From assembly GCA_036501145.1 (NCBI GenBank), contig DASYAV010000105.1, positions 12,994-76,993 of the forward strand: a stretch of DNA of 64,000 bases, read 5' to 3'. Below, piece after piece: positions 16,645 to 24,870 of the stretch. Below the pieces are notes generated by a model. It was given only the letters and a program-made list of their open reading frames with translations. It was not told the DNA's origin and did no database searches. The position numbers and the translations under genes were made by a program. Origin of the DNA: PALSA-505 sp036501145. GTDB taxonomy: Bacteria; Actinomycetota; Actinomycetes; Streptosporangiales; Streptosporangiaceae. Within the stretch, counting starts at the first letter, position 1; every line of letters begins with the position of its first letter.

Positions 16645-17397
16645 TTGGCCGAAAACCCGCCCTACGGCATTCACCGGCTCGTCTTGTGGAACATCGACCT
16701 GACCCTCCTCGACGTCGTGCAGGTGACCAGGGAAGCCCTCGCGGACGCGTTCCGTGAGGTGACCGGGCGGCCGCTGGTGCGGCTGCCGCGGATGGCCGAC
16801 CGCACCGACTCGGAGGTGTTCTTCGAGGCGCTCGCGGTGAACGCCGAGGATCTGGCGGCCGGCGGCAACTCCCAGCACCTGCTGGACGGCTACACCGAGG
16901 CGCTCACCAGCGCGTTCGCGGCCCGGCAGCCGCAGCTGGCGCAGAAGGGGCGGCTGCTGCCGGGCGCGCGTGAGGCACTCACCGCGGTGGGCCGGCTGGA
17001 CGGCGTGGTGCAGACCGTGCTCACCGGGTCGATCCAGCCGAACGCGCTGGCCAAGCTGCGCGCGTTCGGCCTGGCCACGCTGGTGGACACCGAAATCGGC
17101 GGCTACGGCTCGGAGGCCTACCCGCGGGGCACCCTGCTGCAGGTCACCCGGGCCCGCGCCGCCGAGGCGCGCGGGGTGACGTTCGGCGAGGGGGCTACCG
17201 TCTACATCGGCGACGGGCCGCGCGACGTCGAGGCGGCCCGGATCGGCGGCGCCTGGGCGATCATGGTGGCCAGCGGCCGGGCCACCCACGCCGAGCTGAC
17301 CGCGGCCGGGGCCGACGCGGTGCTCGCCGACCTGACCGACACCGCCGCGCTGACCCGCGCCATCGACGAGCTCACGCTGCCGCGCGGTCAGGGTTAG
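16645..17397 (+). CDS. HAD-like protein with Asn in place of the nucleophile
   Basis: A 250-residue HAD fold. Motif I reads LVLWNIDLTLLD: the first Asp, the nucleophile in active HAD phosphatases, is Asn16, while the second Asp (Asp18) is kept. Motif II (VLTGS), the motif III Lys (ALAKLRAFGL) and motif IV (YIGDGPRDVEAA) are recognisable. It may therefore be catalytically impaired or act as a binding or regulatory protein. Start is TTG 16645 with GGAGG at 16629-16633, a rather long 11-nt spacing. The convergent MFS gene overlaps its last 4 bp. Confidence 0.8.
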   Translation: MAENPPYGIHRLVLWNIDLTLLDVVQVTREALADAFREVTGRPLVRLPRMADRTDSEVFFEALAVNAEDLAAGGNSQHLLDGYTEALTSAFAARQPQLAQKGRLLPGAREALTAVGRLDGVVQTVLTGSIQPNALAKLRAFGLATLVDTEIGGYGSEAYPRGTLLQVTRARAAEARGVTFGEGATVYIGDGPRDVEAARIGGAWAIMVASGRATHAELTAAGADAVLADLTDTAALTRAIDELTLPRGQG

Positions 17398-18776
17398 CCG
17401 CCTCGGGAACCTGGCGCAGCCGTCTCGGATTCAACCGCGGCCGATTCGGATCCGGGCGCAGCCGGGTCACCGGTGACCGGCCCGCCGGTGACCGGCTCGG
17501 CGGGCGGCATGCGGAACCTGGGCAGCGGCGTGGGCAGCAACCACGCGATGGCGGTGGCGCCACCGATCGCGGCCACGAACAGCGTGGGCCGCAGGCCGAT
17601 GAGCGAGCCGAGCACGCCGGCCACCGCGGCGCCGACCGGCCGGGTGCCGTAGTTGACCGCCTGGAACGCGCCGGCCACCCGGGACCGCAGCTCGCCGGGG
17701 ATCACCACGGCGAAGATCGCGCCGATGCTGATGTCCAGCAGCATCAGGCCGAAGCCGGACAGGAACTCACCGGCGAACAGCATGCCGATCACGACCATGT
17801 GCGGCCCGCCGGCCAGCGGCCACAGCACGATCGGCGCGGGGAACCCGAAGATGCCGATCGCGTAGGTCCAGCCGATCCCGATCCGTCCGGACAGCCGTTT
17901 GGTGGCGAGCGATCCGAGCACCCCACCGACGGCGCCCGCACCCAGGATGGCGCCGAGTACGCCCGGGCGCACGTGCAGCGTGCTGACCGCGTACAGCGGA
18001 TACAACGTGATGAACAGGAAGTCGAAGAAGTTCACGATCGACGCCGAGACCAGCGACGCGCGGACGATCGGCGAGCCCGCGATGAACCGGGCGCCCGCGG
18101 TCAGCGATCCCTTGCCGCCGGGGTCGGCGGCCGGCTCGGCGGGCCGGATCCGGCTGAGGAAGAACGCCGAGCCGAGGAAGGACAGCGCGTCGGCCACCAT
18201 GGTGAACGGCGCGGTCAGCAACTGCACCAGCAGGCCGCCCAGGCTCGGGCCGCCGACGAAGGAGAACGCGCGGCTGGCGTACACCAGGGAGTTGCTCTCC
18301 ACGAACCGGCCGCCGGGGGTGACGGCGACCGAGACCGCGCTGTCGCACACGGTGAACAGGATGCTGAGCGTGCCGGCCCCGAAGGCCACCGCGTACAGCT
18401 GGGCGAAGCCGAGCACGTGCACCGCGTAGCACACCGGCACGCTGGTCAGCAGCACGGCGCGGCCGATGTCCGCGGCCATCATCAGCACCCGGCGGCGGCC
18501 GAACCGGTCCGCCCACACCCCGGCGTGCACCGCGAACAGCAGGCTGGGCAGCCAGATCGCGCCGGTCAGGTAGCCCATCTCGGCCGCGCGCGCGTGCAGC
18601 GCGAGCACGGCGGTGAGCGGCAGCGCGATCGAGGTGATCTGGTCCCCGAACATCGAGATCGTCTGCCCGGACCAGTACCGGCGGAAGGTGGGCTCGGTCA
18701 GCAGCGCAGGCACCAGGCGGTGCCACCGGCCGCGGCGCGCGGCGGGATCCGGAGAGGTTGGCACCGGCGCGCTCAC
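17394..18776 (-). CDS. MFS transporter (EntS/DHA3-type exporter)
   Basis: A 460-residue major-facilitator protein with about twelve hydrophobic segments. It begins after PTFRRYWSGQTISMFGDQITSIALPL, the typical opening of the DHA3/EntS-like group. The A-motif is at GVWADRFGRRRVLMMAADIGR. Probably exports a drug or siderophore-like compound. GTG 18776 overlaps the stop of the regulator gene by 4 bp (GTGA), so the two are co-translated. The C-terminus is a disordered Pro/Ser/Glu tail. Confidence 0.9.
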   Translation of the reverse strand: MSAPVPTSPDPAARRGRWHRLVPALLTEPTFRRYWSGQTISMFGDQITSIALPLTAVLALHARAAEMGYLTGAIWLPSLLFAVHAGVWADRFGRRRVLMMAADIGRAVLLTSVPVCYAVHVLGFAQLYAVAFGAGTLSILFTVCDSAVSVAVTPGGRFVESNSLVYASRAFSFVGGPSLGGLLVQLLTAPFTMVADALSFLGSAFFLSRIRPAEPAADPGGKGSLTAGARFIAGSPIVRASLVSASIVNFFDFLFITLYPLYAVSTLHVRPGVLGAILGAGAVGGVLGSLATKRLSGRIGIGWTYAIGIFGFPAPIVLWPLAGGPHMVVIGMLFAGEFLSGFGLMLLDISIGAIFAVVIPGELRSRVAGAFQAVNYGTRPVGAAVAGVLGSLIGLRPTLFVAAIGGATAIAWLLPTPLPRFRMPPAEPVTGGPVTGDPAAPGSESAAVESETAAPGSRGG

Positions 18777-19387
18777 TGCTCTTGCGCCGGGGCGCCGGAC
18801 AGGTCGCCGGGGAAGGCCAGGTGCAGGTAGGTGACCCGGCGGGCGCCCGGCGGCCGCAGCTCCGGATGGGTCTGCCGCTCGATGAAGCGGTCCATCATCG
18901 CGTCGGTCTCCACCCGCAGCGCGGCGAGCTCGTCCGGCGTGACGTAGAGCATCGTGTCGCCGAACTGCGCGGCCTGCTGCCACTCCTGCGGCTCGTCCGG
19001 CTTGCCGTCCAGCCAGCGCCGGAGCGCGTCGAAATACCGCTCGGCCAGCACCGATCCGAGCATCCGGGACGCCGCCGTGGCGGCCGGTCCCTCGGCCACG
19101 TCCGGCCACGAGGTGAACATCGTGGTGGCCCGCCACGGCCGCTCCCGGCCGCGGCCGCCGCCGGCCTCTTCGACCAGGCCGTACTTGGCCAGCTGGCGCA
19201 GGTGGAACGAGCAGCTCGCCGGGCTCTCGCCGATCAGCTCGGCGGCCTGGGTGGCGGTCAGCGCACCCTCCCGACGCAGCACGCCGATCAGCGACAGCCG
19301 GGTCGGGTGGGCCATCGCGCGCAGCGCCCTGGGGTCGGTGAGCCGGGTGACCGTCCTGCGCGGCACCTCCGGCGCGTTGTCAGACAT
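18773..19387 (-). CDS. ArsR-type winged-helix transcriptional regulator
   Basis: A 204-residue regulator. The N-terminal HTH is LTDPRALRAMAHPTRLSLIGVLRREGALTATQAAELIGESPASCSFHLRQLAKYGLV; the C-terminal 110 residues would bind a ligand or partner. It sits first in a two-gene unit with the MFS exporter. ATG 19387 has no Shine-Dalgarno; a TATCTT -10-like box lies six bases upstream, so the message may be leaderless. A perfect 26-bp palindrome begins five bases before the start codon, suggesting it represses itself and the exporter. Confidence 0.9.
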   Translation of the reverse strand: MSDNAPEVPRRTVTRLTDPRALRAMAHPTRLSLIGVLRREGALTATQAAELIGESPASCSFHLRQLAKYGLVEEAGGGRGRERPWRATTMFTSWPDVAEGPAATAASRMLGSVLAERYFDALRRWLDGKPDEPQEWQQAAQFGDTMLYVTPDELAALRVETDAMMDRFIERQTHPELRPPGARRVTYLHLAFPGDLSGAPAQEQ

Positions 19388-19392
19388 GATGC

Positions 19393-19418
19393 AAAGATAG
19401 CTTTCGAAAGCTATCTTT
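19393..19418. promoter_or_regulatory. Perfect 26-bp palindromic operator
   Basis: Two 13-bp arms, AAAGATAGCTTTC and its exact reverse complement, with no spacer. It is AT-rich (about 69%) in a very GC-rich genome. It overlaps the expected -10 region of the ArsR-type regulator and lies in the gap shared with the divergent gene at 19463. An adjacent TCTTT-GG-AAAGA (19413-19424) may be an extra half-site pair. Confidence 0.75.
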
Positions 19419-19462
19419 GGAAAGACTTCTTTTAATGCCTCTTCGACGCTAAGGATGGCGAC

Positions 19463-20044
19463 GTGCGTACGGTAGACGGTCTTCGTGGTACGGCCCTGGT
19501 GACCAGGAGCGGGTCGGTCGTGGCGGATCTGGCTGGCGGGCTTGCGGACATCGAGGCGGGCGCGGCGTGCACCCGGCAGACGCGGTTTCAGCTGTGCTCG
19601 GTGAGCAAGCAGTTCACCGCGGCCGCGGCGGCGCGTGGCTACCGGGACGGCCAGCCGGTGACGCCGTTTGCCCTGGACACGATGCCCGGCACGGGCGACA
19701 TCTGGTCCACCGTGGGCGACCTGACCAGGTTCACCGCCGCCCTGCACGGCGGTGAGCTGGTCACCGCGGGCTCGCTGGACGCGATGCGCACCGCGCACGC
19801 GGCCATCCACGACGAGGACGACGGTGAGCCGCGGATGACCACCACCGGGTACGGCTACGGCATGTACACCGGAGCCTTCGCCGGTCGCACGGCTTACTAC
19901 CACACCGGCGACAACCCGGGCTATCTGTCCCTGGCCTGCTGGATCCCGGACCGGGCGGCCAGCATCGTCATCCTGCTCAACGACGAGGCCGCCGACAGGA
20001 CGCGCCTGCTCAGGCAGCTGCTCGCGGTGGCGCTGGACGGTTAG
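19463..20044 (+). pseudogene. Serine beta-lactamase-like hydrolase with internal deletion
   Basis: The frame is open for 193 codons from GTG 19463 (AAGGA upstream), but the protein looks gutted. It starts like a class C beta-lactamase/D-aminopeptidase family enzyme and keeps the S-x-x-K motif in LCSVSKQFTA (about residues 46-49). Straight after AAAAARGYRDG it jumps to the late part of the fold, LDTMPGTGDIWSTVGDLTRF. About 100 residues that normally carry the helical domain and the Y-x-N motif are missing, with the junction near 19628. The HTG motif is still seen in YYHTGDNPGYLS. Probably inactive; a fold rearranged to a new use is less likely. Confidence 0.7.
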
Positions 20045-20139
20045 CGATGCTCAGGCGGTCCGCGTGACCTGGCTGAGACCGCTTGTGCCTGGCAGAAACG
20101 CATCGGCACAGCCGGCCACCGGCGGCCATACTCGGGGGC

Positions 20140-21051
20140 GTGAGCGACGACATCGTCGGGCGAGCGGTCAATGCTGTGCTGGTCCCCCCGCAGGCGGAGC
20201 GGTTCGCGTCCCTCGCCCAGGTGGACCTGGACCAGCTGGTGCTGAACGTGTCCGGGTGGAACAAGCTGGTGCTGGTCGGCCCCGACCGGGTGTTCCTATT
20301 CCCGCGTACGGCCACCGGCGTGGAGTGGTTCGAGCGGGAGCTGGCCGCCTACCGGGCGCTGGCCGGGACGCAGCTGAGGATGGTGCCGCGCCTGCTGGGC
20401 CGCTGGGAGGACCCGGAGATCTACCCGTTCCCGTTCGCAGCCGTCACCCGGCTGCGCGGCGAGACGCCGGCCAACCCGGAGGCTTTCATCGGGCAGCTGG
20501 CCCGGGCTATCGCTTGCTGGCATGAGCTGGAGCCGCCGGTACTGGCCAGAGCGCGGCCGCCCCGTCACCACGGTGCCCCGCATCATCGCTGGCTGCGGCG
20601 GGCGCTGAATCCGGCCACGTGCGCCAGCGCAGCCGCTGAGGCGGCCGAGCGGCTGGGCCGTCCCGCGCGCGGCCCGGCCTGGACGGACCTGCTGGCCAGC
20701 GCCGCCCAGCTCGCGCCGGTCCTGGTTCACGGGGACATCCACGAGGACCAGCTGCTGGCCGATGGCGGCCAGCTGACCGGCATCATCGACTGGGAAACGG
20801 CCAGGGTTGACCACCCGTTCTGGGACTTCGACCTCGGCGAGTGGGGAACCGGCCTGTGGCGGCGCCGCCGCCGCGACTTCAGCGCGCTATGGGCGCAAGG
20901 GTGGCTCGCGTACGCACGGACGCGGGGATTGGACACCGACTCCCGCCCGCTGGAGACCGCGTTCCGCCTCCGGCACGCGCTTGGCTTGCTCGCCGATCCT
21001 GGCGATCCCGCTGTTGTCGGCACGGTCGGGGAGCACCTCGCGGAGCTGTAG
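20140..21051 (+). CDS. Aminoglycoside phosphotransferase-like (APH/ChoK fold) protein
   Basis: About 303 residues of kinase-like fold. The N-lobe has KLVLVGPDRVFLFPRT; the catalytic loop is LVHGDIHEDQLLADGG and the metal-binding loop IIDWETARVDHPFWDFDLGEW. In canonical APH the loop is H-G-D-x-x-x-x-N; here the last residue is Gln, a modest departure that may still bind metal. Substrate is unknown, and resistance cannot be claimed. Start GTG 20140; a longer frame begins at 20083 without a better ribosome site. Confidence 0.78.
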   Translation: MSDDIVGRAVNAVLVPPQAERFASLAQVDLDQLVLNVSGWNKLVLVGPDRVFLFPRTATGVEWFERELAAYRALAGTQLRMVPRLLGRWEDPEIYPFPFAAVTRLRGETPANPEAFIGQLARAIACWHELEPPVLARARPPRHHGAPHHRWLRRALNPATCASAAAEAAERLGRPARGPAWTDLLASAAQLAPVLVHGDIHEDQLLADGGQLTGIIDWETARVDHPFWDFDLGEWGTGLWRRRRRDFSALWAQGWLAYARTRGLDTDSRPLETAFRLRHALGLLADPGDPAVVGTVGEHLAEL

Positions 21052-21133
21052 CCGGCTGGGCAGCGGCCGCGCCGCGCCGCAAGCAGCCGGGCGCGGGGTG
21101 GGCCGCCGTGCCGGACAATGCGGGCGGAGTTGT

Positions 21134-22210
21134 TCAGGCGGTCTGGGTGACCTTGCTGAGGCCGCGCGGGTTGTCCGGGTCCAGGCCGAGCTGGCGGGCC
21201 AGCGCCTCGGTGATCAGCTGGCCGGGGACGATCAGCCCGATGGGCGCCAGCCACTCGGGCAGCCGGGGGCCGGGCAGCGCCAGGCGGCACTCCCTGGCCA
21301 GGCCGGCGCCGCCGCCGATGCCCAGCGCCACGGCACCCGCACCGGTGACCCGCCGGGCCAGCCGGACCGCGCCGTCCAGGGCCGGGCCCTCGTCGGCGGC
21401 CATGATGATGGCCGGGGTCTGCGCGTCCACCACGGCGATCGGGCCGTGCAGCAGGTCGGCGTAGGACAGCCCCATGGCGTGCAGGTAGCACGCCTCCTTG
21501 AGCTTGAGCGCGAGCTCGAGCGCGGCCGCGTAGGCGAAGCCGCGGCCGGACACCACCATGCCGGGGGCGCCGGCCAGCGCGGCGGCCGCTCCCTCGATGT
21601 CCCCCGGTGCGCCGAGCATCCGCTCGATCTCGTCCGGCACCCGGCGCAGCTCGTCGGCGGCGACGTCGGCGCCCAGGCCGATGCCGAGCACCGCGAGCGC
21701 GGCGAGCTGGCTGCTGAACGTCTTGGTGGCCGGCACCGCGTGCTCCGCGCCGGCCGCGGTGACCAGGGCCAGCTCGGCGGCCTGCGCCAGCGGCGAGCCC
21801 GCGGAGTTCGTGATGGCCAGGGTGCGCGCGCCGCAGTCGGCCGCCCAGGTGAGCGTCTCGACGATCTCCTCGGTGCGGCCGGACTGGGACAGCGCCACGG
21901 CGAGCACGCCGGACAGGTCGGCGCGCGCGTGGTAGGTCGTGGCCACCGAGGGGGACGCCAGGGTGGCGAGCCGGCCCGCGTGCACGCCGAGCAGGTAGCT
22001 GCCGTACACGGCGGCGTTGTCCGACGTGCCGCGCGCGATGAACAGCACGTGCCTGGTGTCCTCGCCGACCGCCGCGATCTCGCTGGTGCGGGGCAGCAGA
22101 CGGCTGAGCGTGGCGCGCAGCGCAGCGGGCTGCTCGCCGATCTCGGCCCGCATCTGAGTCAGCGGGTGCGCGTCCTGGCCGGTTGCCATGTTCGGAGTTT
22201 GCCCGTTCAC
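21134..22210 (-). CDS. SIS-domain sugar-phosphate isomerase/aminotransferase-like protein (AgaS/GlmS-isomerase type)
   Basis: About 358 residues with two SIS domains and no glutaminase domain. Signatures: ALRATLSRLLPR, FIARGTSDNAAVYGSYLL, ALSQSGRTEEIVETLTWA, ITNSAGSPLAQAA and LELALKLKEACYLHAMGLSYADLLHGP, the last being the GlmS isomerase-domain hallmark. Probably isomerises or deaminates glucosamine-6-phosphate or a related sugar made by NagA. GTG 22210 overlaps the nagA stop (GTGA), with GAGGGAG seven bases upstream; ATG 22189 is an alternative. Same transcript as nagA behind a DasR-like site. Confidence 0.88.
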   Translation of the reverse strand: MNGQTPNMATGQDAHPLTQMRAEIGEQPAALRATLSRLLPRTSEIAAVGEDTRHVLFIARGTSDNAAVYGSYLLGVHAGRLATLASPSVATTYHARADLSGVLAVALSQSGRTEEIVETLTWAADCGARTLAITNSAGSPLAQAAELALVTAAGAEHAVPATKTFSSQLAALAVLGIGLGADVAADELRRVPDEIERMLGAPGDIEGAAAALAGAPGMVVSGRGFAYAAALELALKLKEACYLHAMGLSYADLLHGPIAVVDAQTPAIIMAADEGPALDGAVRLARRVTGAGAVALGIGGGAGLARECRLALPGPRLPEWLAPIGLIVPGQLITEALARQLGLDPDNPRGLSKVTQTA

Positions 22211-23505
22211 CGCCGTGCTCCCTCGTCTGGGGCCGGCCGCGGGGCGCGGCCGGGTCGCGTCGCCGAGTACACCATGCCCGGGTACGTCTTGTCGCCGTAC
22301 ACCAGGTCCCCGTTGACCCAGGTTGCCCGGGCCCGCAGGTCGTCGTCCAGCCAGACCAGGTCGGCGGCGGCGCCGGGGGCGATGCGGCCCAGGTCGGCGC
22401 GGCCGATCAGGTCGGCGGGGATCCGGGTGGCCGCGGTCACCGCGCTGGCCAGCGGGGCGCCCAAGGACACCATGTTGGCCACCGCGACGTCCATCCGCAG
22501 CGCCGAGCCGGCCAGCGTGCCGTCCGTCCGCACCGGCGGCACGCCGTCGCCGGGCGGCAGCTCGATCGGCCGGTTGCCGAGCAGGTACCGGCCCGGGGGC
22601 ATGCCCGCGCAGGCCGCGGCGTCGGTGACCAGGAAGACCCGGCCGGGCGCGGCGGTGAACGCGACACGGCAGACCTGGCCGGCCACGTGATGGAGGTCGG
22701 CGATCAGGCCGCTGGCCAGCCGGTCGTCGGCCAGCGCCTGGCCGGGCACACCCGGCTCGCGGTGCCGCAGCGGGCTCTGCGCGTTGAACAGGTGGGTGAC
22801 CAGCCGGGCGCCCGCGCCGGCCGCCGCCGCCACCTGTTCCGCGGTCGCGTCGCTGTGCCCCACGCTGACCAGCACGCCGGCCTGGGTGAGCCGGGTGATG
22901 GCGGCGATGGCCCCGGGACGCTCGGGCGCCAGCGTGACCACCCGCAGCTGGCCGGACCCGGCGGCGAGCAGCGCTTCGACCGCGTCCGGGGTGGCGTCGG
23001 TGATCCATTCCTCGTTGTGCGCGCCCTTGCGCCGCGGGGAGATGAACGGCCCCTCCACGTGCATGCCGAGCACCTTCGCCCCGGCCGGCAGGCCGGGGAT
23101 CAGCGCCGCGGCGCGGCGCAGCGAGCCGGCCAGCTCGTCCAGCGGGGCGGTGATGATCGTGGGCAGGAAGGCGGTGGTGCCGGTTTCCGGCAGCCGGCCC
23201 GCGACGGTGGCCCAGCCGGCCGCGTCGGCGGTGCTGAACTCGGTGCCGAAGTATCCGTTGACCTGGAGGTCGACGAAGCCGGGGGCGAGCAGGCCGGACG
23301 GCAGCTCGGCGTCCGGCGGCCGCGGCGGCGCTCCCGCGCCCGCGGCGCTGACCCGGCCGCCGGTCACGCTGACCCAGCCGGGCGCCAGCACATCCGGGGC
23401 CGCCCCGCCGGTGCCCGCCCCATTCGGGCCCGCCCCACCTGATCCCACCGCGGTGATCACCCGCGGGGCCGCTATGAGCAGGTCATCTGGTGCCGTGCCG
23501 GCCAT
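22207..23505 (-). CDS. nagA: N-acetylglucosamine-6-phosphate deacetylase
   Basis: Removes acetate from GlcNAc-6-P during chitin and peptidoglycan amino-sugar use. The 432-residue amidohydrolase has GLLAPGFVDLQVNGYFG, the metal-ligand segments KVLGMHVEGPFISPRRKGAHN, SVGHSDATAEQ and THLFNAQSPLRHREPG, and the catalytic Asp in FLVTDAAACAG, followed by GRIAPGAAADLVWLDDD. The N-terminus carries a Gly/Ala/Pro insertion. First gene of a two-gene operon with the SIS protein, about 40 bp downstream of a DasR-type operator. Confidence 0.93.
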   Translation of the reverse strand: MAGTAPDDLLIAAPRVITAVGSGGAGPNGAGTGGAAPDVLAPGWVSVTGGRVSAAGAGAPPRPPDAELPSGLLAPGFVDLQVNGYFGTEFSTADAAGWATVAGRLPETGTTAFLPTIITAPLDELAGSLRRAAALIPGLPAGAKVLGMHVEGPFISPRRKGAHNEEWITDATPDAVEALLAAGSGQLRVVTLAPERPGAIAAITRLTQAGVLVSVGHSDATAEQVAAAAGAGARLVTHLFNAQSPLRHREPGVPGQALADDRLASGLIADLHHVAGQVCRVAFTAAPGRVFLVTDAAACAGMPPGRYLLGNRPIELPPGDGVPPVRTDGTLAGSALRMDVAVANMVSLGAPLASAVTAATRIPADLIGRADLGRIAPGAAADLVWLDDDLRARATWVNGDLVYGDKTYPGMVYSATRPGRAPRPAPDEGARR

Positions 23506-23545
23506 GCGCCACCACTCCGGGTTCGCCTAGAAGGTGCCTGCCTCG

Positions 23546-23561
23546 TCTGGTCTAGACCATT
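23546..23561 (-). promoter_or_regulatory. DasR-responsive element (dre) upstream of nagA
   Basis: TGGTCTAGACCA (23548-23559) is a perfect 12-bp palindrome and matches the core of the Streptomyces DasR consensus ACTGGTCTAGACCACT at 14 of 16 positions. Its place just upstream of nagA is where DasR sites are found in Streptomyces. Repression relieved by glucosamine-6-phosphate is expected. DasR itself is not in this window. Confidence 0.82.
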
Positions 23562-23570
23562 TTGCCAGCA

Positions 23571-24578
23571 CTACCCGGCCGCGCGCCGGGCGGCCTCGGT
23601 CAGCATGATGCGCATCTCCCTGGCCACCATGGCGGGGTGCTCCATCATCGCCACGTGCCCGGTCCTGGGCAGGATAACCACCCGGGCGTGGGCGAAGGTG
23701 CGGGCGGCCCTGGCGGCCATCCTGGGGTCGACGAGCCGGTCGTGGCTGCCGTAGATGGCCAGCACCGGGGCGCTGACCCGGGCGGCGTCGCGCCACAGCG
23801 TCTGCGGGCCGCGCCTCAGGTACTCGGTGACCACACCCTTGCCGGACTGCAGCAGCACGTCACCGGCGTAGCTGAGCTGGTCCTGCCGCTCGACCTCGGC
23901 CACCTCCTCGGTGAGCCGGTCCGGGTGCACGACCGCCGGGTCGTAGTAGACGTCGCGCAGCGTGACGGAGACCCGCTGCCCGGCGGGGATCCTGGTGGCC
24001 CGGCGGATCAGCCAGGGCCCGAAGCCGGGCACCCGCAGCGCCGATATCCGGGCCGGCACCGGCCGCGGCCGCAGATCGGGCAGCGCCGGGGAGACCAGCG
24101 TCAGCGTGCGGACCAGGTCCGGGCGGCTGGCTGCCAGCCTGGTGCTCACCGCCCCGCCGAGCGAGTTGCCGATCAGGTGCACCGGGCCGCGGCCCTGCGC
24201 CTCGATCAGCCGGGCCACGGTGGCCGCCTGCGCGCGCACGGAGTAGTCGCCGTCCGGCACCGGGGGCGAGTGCCCGTTCCCGGGGAGGTCCAGGGCCTCG
24301 CAGGCGAGCGGGTGGCCGCCGGGCCAGGGTGGCCAGGGCACGTCCCCGGCGGTGTGGCCGTTGCGCCCGGGCGGGTCCGGCCGGCGCAGCTGGTCCATCA
24401 GGTCGGTCCAGTTGGTGGACGCGCCGCCGAGCCCGTGCACGCACAGCGCGGGCTCGGCGCCCGGCTCGGCGGGCGCGCTGCGCACGAAGACCTCGGCCGC
24501 CCCGGCGGATACGAGCCGCCCAGGCCAGGCGGGGATCGGTGGCGCGGGCCGCAGCCGGGCGGCCGGTGTGCTCTGCAT
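23571..24578 (-). CDS. Alpha/beta hydrolase
   Basis: A 335-residue hydrolase starting at ATG 24578 (MQSTPAARLRPAPP). It has the oxyanion HG in ALCVHGLGGASTNW, nucleophile elbow LIGNSLGGAVS, the acid in AIYGSHDRLVDPR and His in LPRTGHVAMMEHP, so a full triad. The insert RNGHTAGDVPWPPWPGGHPLACEALDLPGNGHS lengthens the loop after the oxyanion strand. It resembles MhpC/esterase-like enzymes, with no clear substrate. The frame stays open upstream to 25259 as a shadow of the divergent flavoprotein gene. Confidence 0.87.
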   Translation of the reverse strand: MQSTPAARLRPAPPIPAWPGRLVSAGAAEVFVRSAPAEPGAEPALCVHGLGGASTNWTDLMDQLRRPDPPGRNGHTAGDVPWPPWPGGHPLACEALDLPGNGHSPPVPDGDYSVRAQAATVARLIEAQGRGPVHLIGNSLGGAVSTRLAASRPDLVRTLTLVSPALPDLRPRPVPARISALRVPGFGPWLIRRATRIPAGQRVSVTLRDVYYDPAVVHPDRLTEEVAEVERQDQLSYAGDVLLQSGKGVVTEYLRRGPQTLWRDAARVSAPVLAIYGSHDRLVDPRMAARAARTFAHARVVILPRTGHVAMMEHPAMVAREMRIMLTEAARRAAG

Positions 24579-24870
24579 GCGGGCAAGCTTAGGTCGTGGC
24601 CGGTGGATCTTGGTGCTCCCGCAGCGCCCTGGAGCAGGCGTAGAAGCGGGCCGGGACGGGCAGAACCGGAGAGAACTTTGCCCGGGTAGCCCGGATTGTG
24701 CACCGTTTGCGGGCGCTTCGGGGGTACGGCCGCCGCCGGCTGAGATGATGAGCGGATCGGCCCGGGCCACGGGACCGGTTGCGAGCAGCCCGTGGCGAGC
24801 ACCGTGCCGAGGATGGCCGCCGGGTGAGGGAGGGAGCCCGCACCCGGCGGACGGGAGGGAAGGTAGGCAG
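24579..24870. other. Intergenic region between divergent genes
   Basis: This stretch holds no gene that I can support. It should contain promoters for the alpha/beta hydrolase (minus) and the flavoprotein (plus). I see no palindromic operator and no clear -35/-10 pair; GGAAGGTAGG just before 24871 is the ribosome site of the flavoprotein. Confidence 0.5.

Noticed and set aside
20140..21051. Aminoglycoside resistance kinase
   Set aside because: The fold is shared by many small-molecule kinases; the loop departs from APH consensus and nothing indicates antibiotic specificity.
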